DNA of 45,425 bases from Candidatus Scalindua sp. (GTDB taxonomy: Bacteria > Planctomycetota > Brocadiia > Brocadiales > Scalinduaceae), in assembly GCA_031316155.1 (NCBI GenBank), contig JALDRB010000020.1, forward strand, positions 1 through 45,425, written 5' to 3'. Numbering within the stretch: the first letter of the stretch is position 1; each line of letters opens with the position of its first letter. The position numbers and the translations under genes were made by a program. The notes under the pieces were generated by a model. That model had not been told where the DNA came from and did not search any database. It was given only the letters and a program-made list of their open reading frames with translations. Shown one piece after another: positions 40,778 to 45,425 of the stretch.

Positions 40778-41893
40778 ATGAAAGACTTATTTAACATTAC
40801 CTTTGACTTTGGATGTAATGAAGTTTCTGCACATTTGAAAGACCAACTGGCCTTACGTCCACAGGATTTTAACCTGATGTATAAATTGGCTAACTGTATG
40901 GGTAATGAGAAGCGGTATAATGAAGCAGAAGATGTCTTCGTACAGGTTGCACAGCAATCAAAAAAATCTGACATTAAATTTATGGCAAGGTTTCGCGCAG
41001 GAATCTCTTCCCTGCTTGATAAAAAATTAGTTAAGGCGTTGGAACATTTTCAGCAAGCCGGTATTATCGATAAACATAATCATGAACTGCATATATTTAT
41101 TGGTATTTGTTATTTTCAATTGGGCATTAAATGGCTTGCAAATATCCATTGGTGGGCGTCAATGAAGATAAAAGAGACTGCCACTAACATAAACCTTGTT
41201 AATCTCTTTATGAAAAATGATGACATCCATCCTGAAAGATGTGCACTTTATCCTTTGTGTCAGGGAAAAGGTATAGATGTGGGATGTGGACATAGAAAAA
41301 CCCATCCGGATGCAATTGGTGTAGATTTGACGCTTAAGGGTGCGGTTGGAAGTGTTGGTAACGTAGCCGGCACTATTTCACAGGCTGATATTCAAACTTC
41401 AGGTGATCGACTGGATATGTTTAAGGATGGAGAAATGGATTACCTCGTACAGAGACATAATCTGGAACACTACCAGGATGTAATTAAAACCTTGCAGGAA
41501 TGGAAAAGGGTAGTGAAACCCGGGGGTATTCTTGGAATGGTGATTCCGGATGATGAATATTGTAATACGATAAAACTTGATCCGACCCATCTCCACGTTT
41601 TTACGAAATCCAGTTTCAAAAGATTTATTGAACTGATAGGAGGGTTGAAAATTCTATATATGGATGTATTATTAAAAAACTGGTCCTTTGTTTGTGTACT
41701 TCAAAAGGTAGACGGATTTCAGAAGGGAAGGTTACCACCAAAATATGATTACGAAAATCTTATGTTGAAATACGAAATAGAAGCGTCTCTGGAACAGGCA
41801 AGAGTCTATGAAAAAGAGGGGCACGAAGTTATGGCAAATGAATGCTATGCGTTTGCTGAAAAAAAGGGGGCGAAACCAGTCCTGGTTGGTTAG
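40778..41893 (+). CDS. TPR-like protein with C-terminal SAM methyltransferase domain
   Basis: 371 aa. Residues 1-140 are helical, with TPR-like pieces (LALRPQDFNLMYKLANCMGN; NEAEDVFVQVAQQSKKSD). From about residue 160 a class I methyltransferase follows: KGIDVGCGHRKTHPDAIGVD (motif I, from Gly165), DYLVQRHNLEHYQDVIKTLQ and RVVKPGGILGMVIPDDE. The fusion recalls the other TPR enzymes in the window and suggests a protein or glycan substrate held by the helices. It precedes a GT2 gene by 60 nt and may be in one operon with it. Confidence 0.82.
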   Translation: MKDLFNITFDFGCNEVSAHLKDQLALRPQDFNLMYKLANCMGNEKRYNEAEDVFVQVAQQSKKSDIKFMARFRAGISSLLDKKLVKALEHFQQAGIIDKHNHELHIFIGICYFQLGIKWLANIHWWASMKIKETATNINLVNLFMKNDDIHPERCALYPLCQGKGIDVGCGHRKTHPDAIGVDLTLKGAVGSVGNVAGTISQADIQTSGDRLDMFKDGEMDYLVQRHNLEHYQDVIKTLQEWKRVVKPGGILGMVIPDDEYCNTIKLDPTHLHVFTKSSFKRFIELIGGLKILYMDVLLKNWSFVCVLQKVDGFQKGRLPPKYDYENLMLKYEIEASLEQARVYEKEGHEVMANECYAFAEKKGAKPVLVG

Positions 41894-41953
41894 GTATTTA
41901 ATAGAGGATGTAAGGACAAATTAACAACATTGAAAACTTTCTAGAATGTAAAT

Positions 41954-42706
41954 ATGAATACTAATACAACAAATCCGGAGATACCACGTAGTTTCATAAT
42001 TCCAGTCTTAGACTTCTCTCCACATAGTCCCTACAATATTAAGACTCTGCTGAGTGATCTTGAGAATATACCGGGTGAGGTCATCTGTATATTCAACAGT
42101 AAAGAAGTCTACGAAGAACTTCATGCGCATCCCCGCATAAACAAAAGTTGTTACAACAACCTGAACGCCGGCGTGTGCCGTTCATGGAATATGGGCATTA
42201 ATCTGGCTGAAGGAAAAGCGGTCTTTATCATCAATGCCGATGTTCATATACGCCCTTCAGCTATTGAACAACTGGAATCGTATCTCTTTCATCTGGACAA
42301 GGCCGTTATCGTGGGACCTCAGGGTACGCATCTTGACTATCGAAAACTCAACATTATCAGATATTTCAAAAAAGGAACGTTCGATGAACCGGTACAAACA
42401 CATGATGTCTCAGGTTTTTTATTCGCTATTCATCTCGAAAGGTTTCTTAAACACAGATTGATGTTTGATGTTCAGTTCAGTCCCTGTTTCTTTGAAGAGT
42501 GGGATATGGGGTTGCAGGTTATGCAGGCGGGACTCGCCTGTTACGCAGCTCCTGTTGAAGATTTTGAACATCATTGGGGAGCATCACAAGATACTAACCT
42601 CTCCGTAAATTACTTTGGAAGGGAGATGTCGAGATCAGATATCCTTTCAAAAGGGAAAGAAAGATTTAAGGCAAAATGGCACGAGGCTATTTTCAGAACG
42701 AGTTAG
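41954..42706 (+). CDS. GT2 family glycosyltransferase
   Basis: 250 aa. A GT-A fold of the rhamnosyltransferase-like GT2 group: SFIIPVLDFSPHSPYNIKTL at the start, NLNAGVCRSWNMGINLAEGK near residues 69-88 (the usual N-x-G-x-a-x-a-x-N-x-G pattern), the DxD-equivalent INADVHIRPS near 93-102 and the late acidic FFEEWDMGLQVMQAG. There is no TPR part. It probably adds a sugar to a cell-surface glycan. It follows the TPR-methyltransferase gene. Confidence 0.85.
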   Translation: MNTNTTNPEIPRSFIIPVLDFSPHSPYNIKTLLSDLENIPGEVICIFNSKEVYEELHAHPRINKSCYNNLNAGVCRSWNMGINLAEGKAVFIINADVHIRPSAIEQLESYLFHLDKAVIVGPQGTHLDYRKLNIIRYFKKGTFDEPVQTHDVSGFLFAIHLERFLKHRLMFDVQFSPCFFEEWDMGLQVMQAGLACYAAPVEDFEHHWGASQDTNLSVNYFGREMSRSDILSKGKERFKAKWHEAIFRTS

Positions 42707-42774
42707 GCCTTCGGCAAATTCTTGCGTCTTTATTATACGTAACTTGGACGAACCAGAACCAAACAGGAGTTAAA

Positions 42775-42905
42775 AAATTACAAATCTCAATTTACAAAGC
42801 CCAAACAAATTTCAAATAACAATGTTCGAAATATCAAACCAGTTTATTTAGAATTTTGGATTTGTTCATTGTGATTTGTTTGTTATTTGGAATTTATTAT
42901 TTGGT
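42775..42905. repeat. AT-rich long imperfect inverted repeat
   Basis: The left half (CCCAAACAAATTTCAAATAAC, then AATGTTCGAAATAT) is roughly complementary to the right half (GGATTTGTTCATTGTGATTTG, then TTTGTTATTTGGAATTT). It makes a hairpin of about 60 bp per arm with mismatches. Such AAACAAATCACAATGAACAAA palindromes occur as multicopy repeats in some genomes. It lies in the gap 42707-43184, which has no gene. Confidence 0.6.
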
Positions 42906-42908
42906 GCT

Positions 42909-42936
42909 TATCCGTCCGACCGAGCCATCCGGTCGG
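42909..42936 (+). terminator. Intrinsic terminator after the GT2 gene
   Basis: CCGACC (about 42915) and GGTCGG (about 42930) form a 6-bp GC stem, followed directly by GTTTTTT. It lies about 200 nt past the stop of the GT2 gene, directly after the AT-rich inverted repeat. Confidence 0.65.
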
Positions 42937-42962
42937 GTTTTTTACCCGCCAACAATATTGGC

Positions 42963-42983
42963 AACATTGAATTTCCTATACAT
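42963..42983 (+). repeat. Short intergenic repeat, copy 2
   Basis: Matches 39856-39876 except at two positions. It lies about 30 nt downstream of the terminator at 42909-42936 and 200 nt upstream of the GT4 gene. Confidence 0.5.
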
Positions 42984-43184
42984 CGAGTTAGTGCCTGCTG
43001 GCACAACTCTTTCATGATTTTGAAATACTATGCATGAAAATAGAGGCTTAATCGTAACATATTTCGCAAGCGTTCACAGGTTCAGAGTTCAACATTCTGA
43101 GTTACCTTTTTATCACCTTAATAAAAATATTTTAACAAATTTAGCCAAAATAATTATTTATAATAATTTTAAAGAAACAACTGT

Positions 43185-44414
43185 ATGATCTATTTGATTC
43201 TGCCCAGAGGCAATAATTTTGGATGGGGTGTTTGCGGCAAGTATCTTGTCAGGGAGATATCTGACATCAGGGAAATAAAATATCTTACCGATGATTTCAC
43301 GGTCAATGATATTGGTGACGAATTTGACTACCATGTTCTTAAAAATCAGCTGGTAGATGAGATAGAGGCAAAGGAGATCAGGAACGGGGTAACCAGACAG
43401 GTAAATTACCCGATTCTGCAGGCGATAGGCAACCAAACCCTGGTTCCCTGGGGGCCGGATATTCACGGCTCTTTCAAAGCAGGTTACACCTTTTTTGAAG
43501 AAAACATGCTGAATCAGGAGTATATAGAAAACGGGAAACGTCACTTTGACATCGTTATTACCGGCTCATCGTGGTGTGAAGAGGTACTGAGAAACCATGG
43601 GCTTAAAAATACCACGACGGTAATACAGGGAATTGATCCTCAGATTTTTCATCCTTCTCATTCAGAAAAAGAGATTTTCAAAGAGAATTTTCTTGTCTTT
43701 TCAGGTGGTAAATTTGAAATTAGAAAAGGACAGGATATTGTAATACGGGCCTACAAGGTACTTCAGGATCGGCATAAAGATGTCATGCTCGTAAACTCCT
43801 GGTTCAATATCTGGGGTGAAAGCATGAAAACCATGTCGGCTTCTCCGTATATCAAGTTTGATATTACCTCTCAGGATTATGTTACAACCATAAACTGGAT
43901 TCTGGAGAATAACGGCATAGACGTTACAAGAGTAATTACGTGTTTACCCCGCCCAAACGCGCTAATGGTAAAGATTTACAAAAACACCGATATTGGTATC
44001 TTTCCCAACAGATGTGAAGGAGGCACAAACCTTGTCCTTATGGAATATATGGCGTGCGGAAAACCCGTAGTCGCATCGTATAGCAGCGGCCACAAAGATG
44101 TTATCAACAAAAACAATTCCATTCTCATAGAAAACATGAAACCCATTAACATAAACAGAAATGGAAACAGGATTGCCGTATGGGATGACTCTGATCTGGA
44201 AGAGACTATAGAACACTTGGAATGGGCATATCAGCACAGGGACAAACTGAGATCATACGGATTACAGGCAGGCAATGACCTCAAAAAACTCACATGGAAG
44301 AGAAGTGCTGAGAAGTTTGTTAACATCATTGACGAACATACCATTAATACTATAGAGAGCGAACAGACGCATCCATTAAACAAAACACAGAAAGAATTTG
44401 TCGTTTCCTCTTAG
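43185..44414 (+). CDS. GT4 family glycosyltransferase
   Basis: 409 aa. A GT-B enzyme: N-terminal domain with LILPRGNNFGWGVCGKYLVR and NQTLVPWGPDIHGSF, linker TTVIQGIDPQIFHPS, then the C-terminal GT4 domain with FLVFSGGKFEIRKGQDIVIR and the nucleotide-sugar motif FPNRCEGGTNLVLMEYMACG (E-x7-E near residues 275-285), followed by GKPVVASYSSG. It probably extends a surface glycan from a nucleotide sugar. It is a single gene between two repeat-rich gaps. Confidence 0.88.
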   Translation: MIYLILPRGNNFGWGVCGKYLVREISDIREIKYLTDDFTVNDIGDEFDYHVLKNQLVDEIEAKEIRNGVTRQVNYPILQAIGNQTLVPWGPDIHGSFKAGYTFFEENMLNQEYIENGKRHFDIVITGSSWCEEVLRNHGLKNTTTVIQGIDPQIFHPSHSEKEIFKENFLVFSGGKFEIRKGQDIVIRAYKVLQDRHKDVMLVNSWFNIWGESMKTMSASPYIKFDITSQDYVTTINWILENNGIDVTRVITCLPRPNALMVKIYKNTDIGIFPNRCEGGTNLVLMEYMACGKPVVASYSSGHKDVINKNNSILIENMKPININRNGNRIAVWDDSDLEETIEHLEWAYQHRDKLRSYGLQAGNDLKKLTWKRSAEKFVNIIDEHTINTIESEQTHPLNKTQKEFVVSS

Positions 44415-44533
44415 TATCCACTAACACTCCGTCAAAAAACTTTAGCACCAAAAAAATGTGATAGCAAAAAGCACTATAGAAAAACAGAGTGCTGTTTTAC
44501 GTCTATCTTCATCCCATGGTTATGTTTTGTATC

Positions 44534-44562
44534 TATACTAAAACCAAATCGGTTTTAGTATA
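44534..44562. repeat. Minimal hairpin form of the palindromic repeat, copy D
   Basis: TATACTAAAACC-AAATC-GGTTTTAGTATA: 12-bp perfect arms around 5 nt. The right half is identical to the last 20 or so bases of copies B and C. It may be a solo end of the same repeat or the 3' hairpin of an upstream transcript. Confidence 0.65.
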
Positions 44563-44750
44563 TTTGTCTGAAAGAGAATATTTTTGCTTGGACCCTTTAC
44601 CCCTTGAATCCTTGACCCCTCAAGTCATCAGCTATATAAGAACTTTATCAATAAAAATAATGAGGTAGATTATTTATCAAAACAGAGGTAAAATGGGTCA
44701 AAATCTATTCATATGAGTGAGGTACATCCTGTTCCTACCAGAACGCCAGT

Positions 44751-44775
44751 ACCGAACGATACAATCGGTCAGTAA
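44751..44775. repeat. Degenerate GC-rich palindrome related to 39688
   Basis: The 14-nt run from AGTACCGAACGATAC resembles the CGTACCGAACGGTAC of 39688, and TCGGTC follows. It lies in the gap 44415-44887, which shows no gene besides these repeats and the leuB promoter. Confidence 0.35.
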
Positions 44776-44834
44776 TGTTTGCAGGAAAGGATCCAGGAGG
44801 TGTGATACCGCATAAAAATATAACACATTTATTT

Positions 44835-44862
44835 TTGACATTTAAAATGCAAATACTATACA
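44835..44862 (+). promoter_or_regulatory. Candidate sigma70-type promoter of leuB
   Basis: A perfect -35 TTGACA (44835-44840), a 16-nt spacer and a -10-like TATACA (44857-44862). It is about 25 nt upstream of the leuB ATG, so the 5' leader is short and carries only the ribosome binding site GGAG. Confidence 0.6.
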
Positions 44863-44887
44863 ACTAAATTAACGCTGGAGACCACAC

Positions 44888-45425
44888 ATGAAGAAATGCA
44901 TTGCCGTACTTCCAGGTGATGGAATTGGCCCGGAAATTATGAAAGAGGGCATGAAAATATTAGACGCTGTTGCAGAATCATTTGACCATGTTTTTGAATA
45001 CAGAGAAGCATTGGTTGGCGGGAGTGCTTACGATCAATCAGGACACCCGCTGCCGGATGAAACCAGAAAAATATGTGACAACGCTGACGCAATTTATTTT
45101 GGTGCTGTTGGTGGTCCTAAATGGGAAGCCCTTCCGGCAGATTTAACACCCGAAAGAGGGGCACTTTTGCCATTAAGATCAATTTACGGGTTATTTGCAA
45201 ACTTGCGCCCGGCTGTAATTTTCAGCCCTTTATCGAACGCTGCGTCCCTCAAATCAGACCGGTTAGAGGGAGGATTGGATATCCTGATTGTACGGGAATT
45301 GACCGGAGGAATTTATTTCGGGAATAGCAGGGTGGAATCGGTTACATTAAAAGAAGGCGCCCTCAGAGGAGAGTATGCAGTTGATCACATGATTTATTCA
45401 GTACCGGAAGTAGAGAGAATTACCA
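44888..45425 (+). CDS. leuB: 3-isopropylmalate dehydrogenase, N-terminal part (cut by window end)
   Basis: 179 codons are visible from the ATG at 44888 to the window edge. The start IAVLPGDGIGPEIMKEGMKI is the LeuB/IDH signature; GAVGGPKWEALP, LRSIYGLFANLRPAVIF and VRELTGGIYFG are LeuB motifs (the Arg residues of the substrate site are in LR...LR and RELTGG). It oxidises and decarboxylates 3-isopropylmalate with NAD in leucine synthesis. GGAG lies 8 nt upstream of the ATG, under a promoter at 44835-44862. About half of the expected 350-360 residues lies outside. Confidence 0.95.
   Translation, partial: MKKCIAVLPGDGIGPEIMKEGMKILDAVAESFDHVFEYREALVGGSAYDQSGHPLPDETRKICDNADAIYFGAVGGPKWEALPADLTPERGALLPLRSIYGLFANLRPAVIFSPLSNAASLKSDRLEGGLDILIVRELTGGIYFGNSRVESVTLKEGALRGEYAVDHMIYSVPEVERIT

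Overview
The window is AT-rich DNA (roughly 40% G+C by eye) from a motile, Gram-negative-type bacterium. It encodes flagellin with its cap and chaperones, lipoprotein-type secretion, many heptosyltransferase-like glycosyltransferases and leucine biosynthesis. The mix of very large TPR-glycosyltransferase families, a MamK-like actin, bactofilin and many palindromic repeats would fit an anammox-type planctomycete (Brocadiales/Scalindua-like) or a magnetotactic/Nitrospirota- or Omnitrophota-like lineage. I cannot decide this without a database search, so the taxonomic guess is weak.

Layout. 1-6.1 kb: a secreted DUF1566 protein, a palindromic repeat, then a GEMM-type cyclic-dinucleotide riboswitch with a terminator. 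These precede a four-gene envelope operon: retropepsin-like lipoprotein, inactive transglutaminase-7TM protein, ATP-grasp ligase and Bax-inhibitor-1-like protein. 6.4-11.6 kb (minus strand): two duplicated cold-shock genes with similar leaders and 3' hairpins, the RecD2 helicase, a homologue of tRNA-queuosine mannosyltransferase, and a methyltransferase. 11.9-22.0 kb: a flagellar filament block (flagellin, a 77-aa protein, a very large FliD, FliS and a FlgN/FliT-like chaperone), flanked on both sides by GT2-TPR proteins. 22.2-36.5 kb: five paralogous TPR plus GT9-like glycosyltransferases. They are interrupted at 28.1-32.3 kb by a divergent cytoskeletal locus: an unknown 361-aa protein and a zinc-ribbon bactofilin on the minus strand, and a lysine-rich protein and a MamK-like actin on the plus strand. 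36.8-44.4 kb: methyltransferases and glycosyltransferases, a glycosyltransferase pseudogene, UspA and several palindromic repeats. The window ends inside leuB.

How it may fit together (inference): the flagellin block sits inside a glycosylation island. TPR-GT fusions resemble in architecture the flagellin glycosyltransferase FlmG of Caulobacter, so several of these enzymes may glycosylate flagellin or another surface protein. The MamK-like actin with its strongly basic neighbour, divergent from a bactofilin gene pair, is the best candidate for an undescribed system. Its lysine-rich partner carries a 38-codon palindromic repeat inserted in frame. An intergenic copy of that repeat elsewhere in the window is also exactly 114 bp and open in the same frame.
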